A stretch of 64,000 nt of DNA, from positions 156,173,592-156,237,591 of the forward strand of contig CM043943.1 of NCBI GenBank assembly GCA_014529385.2, in the 5' to 3' direction. The notes beneath the pieces are model-generated. The model was not told the DNA's origin, did no database searches, and saw only the letters and a list, made by a program, of their open reading frames with translations. The position numbers and the translations under genes are program-made. This document shows, one piece after another, positions 46,608 to 58,355 of this stretch. This DNA comes from Adiantum capillus-veneris. Taxonomy: Eukaryota > Streptophyta > Polypodiopsida > Polypodiales > Pteridaceae. Position 1 is the first letter of the stretch; every line of letters starts with the position of its first letter.

Positions 46608-48329
46608 AAAGCAAGAAATTGAAGCCAGATACTAACAGAAGGCCTAGCAGGGTGTTGTATAGCGGAGTACCTTTGATAGGTCTCCAATCCTAAAAAAGAA
46701 AACCAAAGGACATTGCCTTAGCTACTACGTAGCCATGGGCATGAACCGTTAGTGAAGGATTGGTCCTATCTCGCTATGGCAGAGCGTGACCACCATAACC
46801 CTATCTAAAAACTATCTATAATCAATTATACCTAAAAGTATAAATCTTAGAGTGACTAACCTGTGCGCTTTTTTCCCCATGTTTCAGAACCACAGCCGCA
46901 AAGGTTTGTCTCTTTTAAGATATATGACTAAAAATATTTTCTAAAAAAATCTAGCGTTGGAAAGTTACCCGACTCATCGGGTCCACCCGTCCATAGAATG
47001 ATACCGTCGGGATATCATTCTCCCACTTTCCACACCACACTCACCCTTCTTTTGTTATCTAATTACTACCACACTGTTTAAACATACATGTTCCTTTACT
47101 TTATTTATGATACTGGTTTGTTAAAACAACCCTTCAAACAGTATTACAAACAATAGTCAAACAAGAAGTCGTCCAATTTTAAACCAACAACCCTTGGATT
47201 AGGTTCACTCAAGAATCTCTACTGGCGCTATTATGTCCGATCGGTATATACATTATTTATAAAAACCCTTGTCCTCATGAGCGTCCCATACCCCTCGACA
47301 AGTACTCGTTGTGCTAATCTGGACGTACTCCCGCCACAGCAACAACGGTGTCAATCTGGGCGTCATCCTCACGCCACGGCAAAACAAAACTGTAATATCC
47401 AGCTGGGCTAATCTGGGTGTACTCCCACCACACCATCAGCGGTGCCATCCTGGGCATCATCTCACGCCTCGGCGACCGCCACATAATACGAGCGCTAATG
47501 AGTAGAGAGACTTGAGAGAAACCATACCAAAGGTTTTGGACAAACATTCTTTCCTATAGCAACCAGTTTAACCAGACATTCTTTCCTACTTGTCAAACAT
47601 ATGTCGAGTTTCTTGGGGTTAAGCCCCGTGGTTTCGGTCCGTGTTTTCTTTTCATAAGGTAAATAATATATTCCTATGGTCTCGCATATGCAATGATGCA
47701 TAACTTGAAACTGGAATACTAACCTGTACCATAGCTCCGATTGGTCCGATTGGTGGAGACATAACATGTTCTGCAGGAGTTCCACCGTTACTTGTACCAG
47801 TTTCATGATCATTAGCGCCTTGGGTTCGAGCACGCTTTGGAGCCATTTTTTTGTACTACACTTATGTTATACACTTAGAACTTTAAATTGGTCAATTTTC
47901 CTAGTAATCTCCTTGTTTCTAAAGAGAGTTTGTAATTTGAACCCTCGCCAACTCGGATTCACACTTAGTGTTGTTGTTCTATATCTAATTTCTATACATC
48001 AAATATTTGCTAATCGTAATTAATCAAAAATTAAGTGTGTAAACTATGAGTGAAAGTTTAGGACTGCATTACTTTTATGCATGACATTTCTAATCCAATT
48101 CTAACTTCCATTTCTATACTTCAACTAAATCAATTTTTAATATTATTCAAAATTCTACTTAATCTGATTGACAACAAAATTGTTGAGTGATAATTTCATC
48201 ATGTATAATAAGAATATGATGAGTTCTCTTATGTATTAACTTTCAATTAACTATACATAAGTTAATAGTGAAGATGTACTAACTAGAGAGAGTAGGTATA
48301 CTTAGAGAGATCAGAGTAAGAGAAAACAT

Positions 48330-48462
48330 ACACACACATATTTTCTAAAGTTAATTGAATCTTACTAATCCATTAGAAGATTAGAGTAAAAGAGAACACA
48401 CACACATCCTTTTCTAAAGCTAATTGAATCTTACTAATATATTAGAGAGATTAGAGTAAAAG

Positions 48463-48503
<41 letters not shown>

Positions 48504-48945
48504 CCTTCTTAAAGGTAATTGAATCTTACTAATCTATTAGAGAGATTAGAGTAATAGATAGCACACACACACACATAGCTAATTGAATCTTACTAATCTA
48601 TTAGAGAGATTAGAGTAGGAGATAGCACACACACACACACATATAGCTGATTGAATCTTACTAATCTATTAGAGCAATTAAGGTAAGAGATAGCACACAT
48701 ACACACATATCCTTCTTTAAACTAATTGAATCTTACTAATCTATTAGAGAGATTAGAGTAAGAGATATCACACACACACACATAGCTAATTGAATCTTAC
48801 TAATCTATTAGAGAGATTAGAGTAAAAGATAGCGCACACACACACACACACATATCCTTCTTAAAGCTAATTGAATCTTACTAATCCATTAGAGATTAGA
48901 GTAATAGATAGCACACATACATCATTCCTAAAGTTAATTGAATGT
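48330..48945. repeat. minisatellite in LTR: (CA)n plus inverted-repeat unit, about 8 copies
   Basis: Units combine a (CA)n tract of varying length with CTAATTGAATCTTACTAATC and TATTAGAGAGATTAGAGTAA. The stretches TCTTACTAATCT and AGATTAGAGTAAGA in each unit are imperfect inverse complements. The same array is in the other LTR at 56465-57045, with a different number and length of CA tracts. Confidence 0.9.
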
Positions 48946-49125
48946 TCAATTAATACGTACCTTATTAGTCCACTACAGTTTTTGCTCTCTTAGTGGTTTG
49001 TGGACGCCTTCTCTCTAAGAGAAGTGGCAGCACTTCGTGAGCGCTATAGAGGCAATCTCTACGTCTAAAGTGTGAGCATGGATGCTCTATTTATAGCAGA
49101 AAAGAAAACGTTCAACTTTTTTTCC

Positions 49126-49151
49126 ATATATATATATATATATATATATAT
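49126..49151. repeat. (TA)n microsatellite
   Basis: About 13 TA units in the left LTR. The matching place in the right LTR holds AATAATAATAAT and T runs instead. Confidence 0.95.
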
Positions 49152-49693
49152 TCCCAAAAATCATACCCGCGTTTTTGGTACCCTTGTGGTACCCATCAGC
49201 TTGACCACTTTGTCATTATCATCAAAAGATAAGGCCACACAGCCCCCCCTCATTAAGATTAGTCAAGACTAGCCTCTCCTTTTCATGTGACAGTGTGTCC
49301 CACTTTGTCCCCTCCTATGTGAGTCCAGGTGAGTCCATGTGCCTTCATTTGTCATCCCTGTGTATTCTTTTGTCTTTATAATTATTTTATTTATTTCCTT
49401 AATGATAATTTACTTTACATTTTTAAGTTAAACTTTACAGTCTTATATTAACTTTACAGTAGTAAAAGAAAATTCTACAATCAGTAACTAAGTCTTACAA
49501 TAAGTTAATTAGTGATTCATATAGCTAAACATGTCAAAATTTTGTAGCGTAAATTTTAAATTCTAGGTTTTCTCAGCCTACGATTCATAATTTGAACTTG
49601 AATATCTTAAATAATGAGTGATGGTTAAAAAATTCAAATGCGTAATAGAACTTGTGTGAAATTTGAAAGTAGAGACCTTACAATCTCCCCAAC

Positions 49694-51240
49694 TTAGAAT
49701 TTGAGATGCCCGCATCTCAAGAACAGTAAAGGGTAATCCTTAAGAAGGGATGTCTCATCTTTCCAAGTAGCATCTTCTATAGGGAAATCCTTCCATAAGA
49801 TAAGATGTTCTTTGATGGATCTATTCCTAAGCTTTCTCTCCCGAGTTTCTAGGATAGTATCAGGTTGGAGTTGTAGAACATCTTGAGTAGGTAAAATGAT
49901 TTGCTCATCATCAAGGACATGATCAAGGTTATATACATAAGGTTTTAACAAACTTACATGAAATACATCATGCACTTTGAGATGAGAAGGGAGTTTTTGT
50001 CTATAAGCTTGAGCACTTACAACCTTAATTATTTCGTAAGGTCCACAATATCGATAGCTAAGCTTCTTATACCTTCCGAGAGATAGATTGCTCTTTTTGG
50101 GCTTTACTCGTAAGAAAACTTTGTCACCTTCTTTGAAAATCCGATCAGATCTTTTTAAGTCGGCGTACTTCTTTTGTCGATCTTGAGCCGCTTGAATATC
50201 CCTTTGAATAGCTTTGGTTTGAGCTTCCATTTCTTCAAGCATTTTCTTTGAGGCTTCTACCCTTATAGTGGGGTCGGAAAAGTTAAGAGGTGATAAACAT
50301 TCTTGACCATAAAGAGCATTAAAAGGTGTCATTCTATGAGTAGAGGAATTGTATGCATACTCTACCAAGTGTAGGTATTGAATCCACTTGCGAGGTTCTC
50401 TATTGCAGTAGGCTCTGAGGAGGTCTTCAATTACTTGATTAACTCTTTCAGTTTGGCCATCAGTTTGAGGATGATAAGCAGTACTAAAACATAACTGGGT
50501 TCCAATAGCTTGAAACAATGATACCCAAAACTTTGAAGTAAACTTGGCATCACGATCGCTGACAATCCTCTTGGGTAAACCATGAATTCTGAAAACCTCC
50601 TTCACAAACAGACGAGCAATATCTGAAGCTATAAAGGTTGTCTTGACTGGTATTAAGTGAGCCACTTTAGTAAGCAAGTCGACTATGACCATGATTGAAT
50701 CATAGCCAGCTTGAACAGAAGGAAACCCGGTGATAAAGTCCATGCTAATACATTCCCATTTCATTTGGGGAATATCTAAAGGATGTAATTTACTTGGCAT
50801 CTTTAGTCTCTCTACCTTAAAATTTTTGACAAGACAAACACTGCTTGACATAGCAAAGGACATCACCCTCATACCATGCCAATAATAACTTCTGCGAATT
50901 GCATTGATGGTTTTGGCATAACCTGGATGTCCTGAGGTTGGGCCATCATGTGCTTCATATAGGATAGCATTCCTTAGGGTAGAATCCTTAGGTATGCATA
51001 GTCGATTCCTATAGTAATTTTTCCCATCTTCTAAGGAGTAATGTAGAGGTTTAGGCTGATTTGATGATACCCTCTCTTCACGTAGGATACTAGCAAGCAT
51101 CTGGTAATCTGCATCTCTGACAGCAGCATCCGAGACCTTGTCTGAAATAGGGTTATTAGCCATGGAAACTGCCCCCAAAAAAGCTTTACGGCTTAGGGCA
51201 TCAGCCACAACATTATCCTTACCTGGTCTAAATTTAATAC
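49694..51240 (-). pseudogene. chromovirus integrase with chromodomain-like C-terminus
   Basis: Long open frame 51208-49694. The true upstream codon is in the RNase H frame (VADALSRK), reached through a one-base frameshift near 51240. HDGPTSGHPGYAKT supplies the HH of the H2C2 finger. The CxxC part reads SSVCLVKNFKVERL, where a local frame disturbance removes one Cys. Core triad: MDFITGFPS, VSDRDAKFTS, AYHPQTDGQTERVNQ. A GPY/F module follows (YCGPYEIIKVV, DVFHVSLLKPY), then a chromodomain-like segment (ILETRERKLRNRSIKEHLIL, WKDFPIEDATWKDE). The finger defect and upstream breaks make it non-functional. Confidence 0.9.
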
Positions 51241-52369
51241 AAAATCATATTCGTACATGAGCTCTATCCATCTCCTCTGTCTCATGTTAAGGTTAGGTTG
51301 GGTAAAAATCCACTTAAGGCTCTTGTGATTTGTTACCAACTGGAATTTGCGTCCCAATAGATAATGTCTCCATAGCTTGAGAGCATGAATGACTGCTAGC
51401 AATTCTAAATCATGTGTAGCATAATTCACTTCATGAATCCTAAGCTTCCGAGAAGTATAAGCTACAAGCCTTTCTTCTTGAGTAAGGACTCCTCCTAATG
51501 CAAGGTTACTAGCATCTGTGATCACCTCGAATTCTTGGGTGAAATCTGGAAGTTTTAAGAGAGGTTCTGAAGCAAGATATTCCTTAAGCTGTTTGAAGCA
51601 AGATTCATGTTTTTCTTCCCAAAGTATCGTAGCTCCTTTCTTTAGCAAGTCGGTTAGTGGTGCAGCTTTAAGAGCATAGTCCTTTACAAAGATCGTGTAC
51701 CACCCTGTGATACCTAAGAACCCTCTGACTTCGGTTTGTGAAGTGGGTTGAGGCCATTCCACAATATCTTTGACTTTGTCAGGGTCAACAGAGACTCCTT
51801 CAGGTGAAATGATAAACCCTAAGTAACAGACCTTAGGGGTAAAGAAGGTACATTTGCTTTTCTTTGCATACAGCTTATTTCGGCGTAAAAGCTCTAACAC
51901 TTTCCTAACATTTCCTTCATGCTCTTCCTCTGATTTGGAATAAATTAAGATATCGTCAAAGAATACTAGGACAAAATCGTCCAAGAATTCTCTAAAGATA
52001 TCGTGCATCAGACGATTGAAAGTTGCAGGAGCATTCGTAAGTCCAAAAGCCATCACTGTAAATTCGTAATGACCATAACGAGTGTTGAAAGCTGTTTTGG
52101 AGATATCAGCCTCCTGGATAGCCAGATCGAAGATCGATCTTTGTGAATATTTTGGCTCCATGTAATCTGTCCAGCATCTCATCAATACGAGGAATTGGAT
52201 ATTTATTCTTGATGGTAACTTGATTTAAGCCCCTATAATCTATGCAAAGTCGAAGAGAGCCATCCTTTTTCTTTTGGAAGAGAATAGGTGCACCCCATGG
52301 AGATGTACTAGGTCGGATAAACCCTTGCTCAATCAACTGCTTGAGCTGCTCCTTGAGGTCTATAGCCTC
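51193..52369 (-). pseudogene. chromovirus RT and RNase H, catalytic Asp changed
   Basis: The N-terminal RT is at 52336-52110 ([50 protein letters not shown]), then a small frameshift. The frame 52185-51193 follows with [20 protein letters not shown], catalytic VFFDDILIYSKS and YLGFIISPEGV. RNase H has ITDASNLALGGVL and HDLELLAVIHALKLWRHYLL. The third acidic residue is Asn (LVTNHKSLKW for TDHKSL). A TGA lies just upstream near 52368. Confidence 0.9.
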
Positions 52370-53950
52370 TCAAAGTGACATCTTGTACGGCGCTCTTGAG
52401 ACTGGTTCACTACCTGGAAAAATTTTGATTTCATGGTCTACCTCCCTAGGTGGTGGTAGCTCAGAAAGTTCAGCGGGGAAAACATCCAAAAATTCTTCTA
52501 GCCACATTGGATCAGGGTTGGAAGAATATTTTTCTAATTTGTTTAGCTTGACTACAAAAATTTGTTGACCCTTGCGTAACCCTTTCAAAAGACGATTAGC
52601 TTTGACCACGTAAGCTTTTGGTCGTCCATTCTGGCCTTGAATAGTGACTTCTTGACCTTGGTTGTCCACAAAAGAAACACTTCCTTGGGCACAATGGATA
52701 TTGGCATTATGACTGGCTAACCAATCCATTCCAAGAATTCCGTCATAGATTCCTATGGGTAAGGTTCGAAAAGTAGCAAAAGTAGAGTATTCTCCCAACT
52801 TGAAATCTATTTTTCCCACAGTGTACTATGATAACACCTCCTTTCCATTGGCTAATTCAACTCTCATCTTCCTTGCAGGGTGTTGATTAAGTCCTAACCT
52901 CCTCAAACATTTAGGTGACAAGAAAGAGTGAGTACTACCACAATCAATAAGAAGCTCAAATTTTTCACCTTGGTGATTTGCAGGTGTTTGAATGACAGCA
53001 TATTGTTGTCTTGCTCTTGGGTTATCAATTGCAGCATGTAGAGTTGCTCTTTCCTCTTGCTCTTCTCCCAATGTTGGTTCTCCTATGATAGCATTGACTC
53101 TGGCAGCCATTCCGTGCCCTCGACCTCGTCCTCCATTTCTTCCTCCACGATTTATTATTTGGCCTCGTCCTCTAGCTCGATTAGGTGTATTTGTTGCGGA
53201 GACTCGCCTAGGACACACATTCCTGAAATGTCCTAGCTCGTTGCATTCATAGCATCTAAGATCTGCATTTTGAGCTCCATTTGCTGAAGCTGCAACTATT
53301 GGATGAGCTTGGTGAACTAGGTGAACTTGCCTTTGGTTCCACATCATAGGCCGTCCTCTCCTTCCAGCATTCCTTAAATTTCCATTTTGTACCCTTTGAG
53401 AGTTTGACATCTCTTTAGCTAAGGGTTTAGCTCTTAAAAGAGCATCTTGCAAATTTACAGGCCTCATGGCTTCTAGACGAGTATTTAAAGGATCATTTAG
53501 CCCTTGGCAGAAACGGGCTACTTGTTGATCTGCGGTCATTGGCGGAGCATAGTGCCTAAGAGTTACAAATTTGGAGTAGTATTCTTCCACTATAAGATGA
53601 AACTGACGTAAGTTGAAGAATTCATTCATCCTAAGGGATTCGTGTGCAGGTGGAAGATAACGTCCTTTGACAGTATACTTAATATCTTCCCAAGTTTGAG
53701 TGTTTTGAGCTACTTGATTATCTTTGCAGTGTTGTTTCCACCAAAGCTTGGCATCCCCCGTGAGACGAAACATAGCCAACATTGCTTGGTTATCGGGAGT
53801 AGTACCAGCAGCAGCAGCAAAATAATCCTCCATCTCTTCAAGCCACACTTTTGCATCGCGCTCAACTAGGGCTCCTTCCCCTTTGAAAGAGGGAAGTTTA
53901 GTTTGCTTGAGAAGTAGCTTTTTCTCTTGAAGAAATGTGTACACCGCACT
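52370..53950 (-). pseudogene. chromovirus gag and protease (exon 2), two in-frame stops
   Basis: Open from 53950 to 52826, in frame through a TAG (about 52824) to a TGA at 52368. The capsid (WLEEMEDYFAAAAGTTPDNQ, LTGDAKLWWKQHC, FFNLRQFHLIVEEYYSKFVT) is followed by an intact zinc knuckle CYECNELGHFRNVC, an RGRG-rich linker and the protease FELLIDCGSTHSFLSPKC with its catalytic Asp. ILGMDWLASHNANIHC lies beyond the TAG. The exon start at 53950 follows the acceptor ATTGCACAG and is in phase with the predicted LTR exon at 55983-55861. There is no ATG at the start of this frame. Confidence 0.85.
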
Positions 53951-54127
53951 CTGTGCAATATAGATTAAGTGAAACTTTATTGGATACTCTAACTTTAATC
54001 CACTTTAAGGCAAGATTTGATCAGACAATAATACCAACAAAAGATAATATTAATCCAAACTTTATTTATATACACATTATTTTCTACCAAAGGTTGGTAG
54101 TCTTTAGGTACAAGGATTGTAATGTCT

Positions 54128-54613
54128 CTATATTTTGAGTTTAGTGACTACAAAAGGATAGGCTAAAGGATCAAAATAATAAGTTTCTTTTGACCCCTGA
54201 AAGCTACGAGATACACATATGGGTCGAATCCTACCACCATGGATAACTTTTGTAACTTGGTTATAGTCCCATTCAGTTTGAGATATCTTTTCTCCTCCCA
54301 AGGTAATGGTAGCATCCGGATTCTTAGTACCAATGAAAAGGTAAACTTCGATGACTTTTAATTCCTCTGCCCATCAAAGTTTCTTGAGGTTGGTATCCAT
54401 GCACCATATCTTGTCAGCATCGATGGTATAGATTCCTCCAGATGGACTCCAGTTGATACCCAATCCTCTATGCACCCTTGGGATAGGTGGTGCAAACACC
54501 CTATCCAAAATCATCATCACCCTTTTTCGAAAGTGATAATTTGGTGATTGGCATGCATTTTCAAACATGATGGTGAACACTTGAAATTTTTGGTAGGTTG
54601 AATGAACATTTTC
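54128..54613 (-). pseudogene. extra sense-strand ORF in chromovirus leader
   Basis: Between primer site and gag, on the element's coding strand, a frame of about 160 codons begins after the acceptor-like CCTGGTACAG (54614) and ends in TAG at 54128, with one TGA near 54375. Contents are protein-like: VFTIMFENACQSPNYHFRKR, LGINWSPSGGIYTIDADKIW, VIEVYLFIGTKNPDATITLG, GGRIRPICVSRSFQ. I recognise no domain. It is not gag, and it lies within the predicted gag intron. It may be an accessory or captured gene of the element. Confidence 0.5.
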
Positions 54614-54741
54614 CTGTACCAGGAAAGTTCAGTCTTCAATACCATATAAAATCTCAAAACAATTTTTCTAGGTTCTTCTATTATTTCAAACATTCACATC
54701 CTTCAACATCCAAACATCAATCTAAAAATCTCCCCAAGCTT

Positions 54742-54762
54742 TGACCTAGGCTCTGAAACCAG
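54742..54762 (-). other. primer-binding site of chromovirus
   Basis: On the minus strand CTGGTTTCAGAGCCTAGGTC directly follows the LTR end (GACCTCACA, 54763). Met-tRNA-like with T for A at the fifth position of TGGTATCAGAGC. Confidence 0.8.
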
Positions 54763-57700
54763 TGTGAGGTCCCTACCCCTTGTCGAGAGGAGCGGAGTAC
54801 CTTTGATAGGTCTCCAATCCTGAAAAAGAAAAACCAACGGACATTGCCTTAGCTACTACGTAGCCACGGGCATGAACCGTTAGCGAAGGATCGGTCCTAT
54901 CTCGCTATGGTGGAGCGTGACCACCATAACCCTCTCTAAAAACTATCCATAATCAATTATACCTAAAAGTATAAATCTTAGAGTGACCAACCTGTGCGCT
55001 TTTTTCCCCATGTTTCAGAAGCACAGCCGCCAAGGTTCGTCTCTTTTAAAATTTATGACTAAAAATTAAATAAAAAATAAAAAATATATACCGTTGGAAA
55101 GTTACCTGACTCATCGGGTCCACCCGTCCATAGAATGATACCGTCGGGGTATCATTCTCCCACTTTCCACATCACACTCACCCTTCTTTTGTTATCTAAT
55201 TACTACCACACTGTTTAAACATACATGTTTCTTTACTTTATTTCTGATACTGGTTCGTTATAACAACCCTTCAAACAGTATTACAAACACTAGCCAAACA
55301 AGAAGTCGTCCAATTTTAAACCAACAACCCTTGGATTAGGTTCACTCAAGAATCTCTACTGGCACTATTATGTCCGATCGATATATACATTATTTATAAA
55401 AACCCTTGTCCTCATGAGCGTCCCATACCGCTCGACAAGTACTCGTTGTGCTAATCTGGACGTACTCTCGCCACAGCAACAACGGTGCCAATCTAGGCGT
55501 CATCCTCACGCCATAGCAAAACAAAACTGCAATATCCAGCTGGGCTAATCTGGGTGTACTCCCACCACAGCATCAGCGGTGCCATCCTGGACGTCATCTC
55601 ACGCCTCGGCAACTGCCACATAATACCAGCGCTAATAAGTAGAGAGACTTGAGAGAAACCATACCAAAGGTTTTGGACAAACATTCTTTCCTATAGCAAT
55701 CATTTTAACCAGACATTCTTTCCTACTTGTCAAACATATGCCGAGTTTCTTGGGGTTAAGCCCCGTGGTTTCGGTCCGTGTTTTCTTTTCATAAGGTAAA
55801 TAATATATTCCTATGGTCTCGCATATGCAATGATGCATAACTTGAAACTGCAATACTAACCTGTACCATAGCTCCGATTGGTCCGATTGGTGGAGACATA
55901 ACATGTTCCGCAGGAGTTCCACCATTACTTGTACTAGCTTCATGATCATTAGCGCCTTGGGTTCGAGCACGCTTTGGAGCCATTTTTTTGTACTACACTT
56001 ATGTTATACACTTAGAACTTTAAATTGGTCAATTTCCCTAGTAATCTCCTTGTTTCTAAAGAGAGTCTGTAATTTGAACCCTCGCCAACTCGGATTCACA
56101 CTTAGTTTTGTTGTTCTATATCTAATTTCTATACATCAAATATTTGCTAATCGTAATTAATCAAAAATTAAGTGTGTAAACTATGAGTGAAAGTTTAGGA
56201 CTGCATTACTTTTATGCATGACATTTCTAATCCAATTCTAACTTCCATTTCTATACTTCAACTAAATCAATTTTTAATATTATTCAAAATTCTACTTAAT
56301 CTCAATGACAAAAAAATTGTTGAATGATAATTTTATCATGTATAATAAGAATATGATGAGTTCTCTTATATATTAACTTTCAATTAACTATGCATAAGTT
56401 AATAGTGAAGATGTACTAACTAAAGAGAGTAGGTATACTTAGAGAGATTAGAGTAAGAGAAAACATACACACACATCTTTTCTAAAGTTAATTGGATCTT
56501 ATTAATCCATTACAAGATTAAAGTAAAAGAGAACACACACACATCCTTTTCTAAAGCTAATTGAATCTTACTAATCTATTAGAGAGATTAGAGTAAAAGG
56601 TAGCACACACACACACACACATATCCTTCTTAAAGCTAATTGAATCTTACTAATCTATTAGAGAGATTAGAGTAATAGATAGCACACACACACACATAGC
56701 TAATTGAATCTTACTAATCTATTAGAGAGATTAGAGTAGGAGATAGCACACACACACACACATATAGCTGATTGAATCTTACTAATCTATTAGAGCAATT
56801 AAGGTAAGAGATAGCACACATACACACATATCCTTCTTTAAACTAATTGAATCTTACTAATCTATTAGAGAGATTAGAGTAAGAGATATCACACACACAC
56901 ACATAGCTAATTGAATCTTACTAATCTATTAGAGAGATTAGAGTAAAAGATAGCACACACACACACACACACACACATATCCTTCTTAAAGCTAATTGAA
57001 TCTTACTAATCCATTAGAGATTAGAGTAATAGATAGCACACATACATCATTCCTAAAGTTAATTGAATGTTCAATTAATACGCACCTTATTAATCCACTA
57101 GAGTTTTTGCTCTCTTAGTGGTTTGTGGACGCCTTCTCTCTAAGAGAAGTGGCAGCACTTCGTGAGCGCTATAGAGGCAATCTCTATGTCTAATGTGTGA
57201 GCATGGATGTTCTATTTATAGCAGAAAAGAAAACGTCCAACTTTTTTCCCACAAAAAAAATAATAATAATAATTAATTTTTAAAAAATTATTTTTTTTCC
57301 CAAAAATCATACCCGCGTTTTTGGTACCCTTGTCGTACCCATCAACTTGACCACTTTGTCATTATCATCAAAAGATAAGGCCACACAGCCCCCCCTCATT
57401 AAAATTAGTCAAGACTAGCCTCTCCTTTTCATGTGACAGTGTGTCCCACTTTGTCCCCTCCTATGTGAGTCCAGGTGAGTCCATGTGCCTTCATTTGTCA
57501 TCCCTGTGTATTCTTTTGTCTTTATAATTATTTTATTTATTTTCTTAATGATAATTTACATTACATTTTTAAGTTAAACTTTACAGTCTTACATTAACTT
57601 TACAGTAGTAAAAGAAATTTCTACAATCAGTAACTAAGTCTTACAATAAGTTAATTAGTGATTCATATAGCTAAACATGTCAAAATTTTGTAGCGTAAAT

Positions 57701-57828
57701 TTTAAATTCTAGGTTTTCTCAGCCTACGATTCATAATTTGAACTTGAATATCTTAAATAATGAGTGATGGTTAAAAAATTCAAATGCGTAATAGAACTTG
57801 TGTGAAATTTGAAAGTAGAGACCTTACA
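54763..57828 (-). repeat. 5' LTR of chromovirus
   Basis: 3066 bp with termini TGTGAGGTCC and GAGACCTTACA. Contains the minisatellite (56465-57045) and, near its U5 side, the predicted first gag exon. Confidence 0.95.
55861..55983 (-). CDS. predicted first exon of gag inside the 5' LTR
   Basis: An ATG at 55983 opens 41 codons (MAPKRARTQGANDHEAST..., ...PPIGPIGAMVQ) ending exactly at a donor CAG|GTTAGT (55860). Joining to the acceptor at 53951 keeps phase 0 into the gag frame, which itself lacks an ATG, and gives a 1910-bp intron. The basic start and the PP-GP-GAM(V/A)Q segment are what plant gypsy Gag N-termini often look like. The left LTR has the same exon (47846-47724), with two conservative differences. 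Confidence 0.6.
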
Positions 57829-57867
57829 GGATCCATATTGCAAAAATCCAGGGAAAACAGAGCAGGA

Positions 57868-57889
57868 GATATCCTACGCGTAGGATTTC
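57868..57889. repeat. near-perfect palindrome, copy 4
   Basis: The central ATCCTACGCGTAGGAT is perfect, with outer mismatches (GAT...TTC). It lies in the Tat-like leader just past the nested element; with that removed it is about 110 bp from copy 3. Confidence 0.9.
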
Positions 57890-58355
57890 TACTGGGGCTT
57901 AGTGAAGAGAAAATTTGATTGAGCTTATACAGTTAGGTTCCATTTGGCTTAAGGGTTCCAGAACTTCCTTCAGGAGTGAATTGGACCTTGTTTGACCTTT
58001 TGACGAAGCAAAGACAGAATTCAGACTTTTCACGTAAATTGACCAACATCCGAGGGAAGTACAGTTCCAGATTAGCAAACCTAATCCATAACATCAGCAG
58101 TGTATAAAATACAGTAGTTTTTGAGGTTAACTCTCCAGTTATACCAATCATTACTAAGATAACCTCTAGCGGTTAGATGCTTTGCTTCGATTGTCGAAAT
58201 TAAACGCTTGTGTACAGGTATATTCAGCAGCAAAGCAAGAAGTTGTGCGGAGACTGATCATTTGCTAGGTGAGTGGTTGGATTTGTGATAAATTGCATTG
58301 ATAAGTTTGCTGAATTTAAGATCAGGCAGGAAGACACATTTTTAGAGACCAAAAG

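Larger units (their letters stand above)
46652..49682 (-). repeat. 3' LTR of chromovirus
   Basis: Aligns with 54791-57828 from AGCGGAGTACC (46661) to GAGACCTTACA (49682). Distinguishing differences include an (TA)n at 49126-49151 and the altered left terminus. Confidence 0.93.
46652..57828 (-). mobile_element. 11.2-kb Ty3/gypsy chromovirus, recent insertion
   Basis: Minus-strand element with two nearly identical ~3-kb LTRs, an iMet-like primer site, a ~0.8-kb leader with an extra ORF, gag-PR-RT-RH-IN and a chromodomain-like C-terminus. A purine tract (AAGTTGGGGAGAT) sits before the 3' LTR. The high LTR similarity argues for a younger insertion than its host. The first ~25 bp of the left LTR are altered or deleted (GGTGTTGTATAGCGG versus the right copy), and no clear target duplication is seen. 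Confidence 0.93.

Noticed and set aside
47311-47846. ORFs in the left chromovirus LTR as independent genes (for example 47833-47495)
   Set aside because: They are duplicated in the right LTR and overlap the predicted gag exon in other frames.
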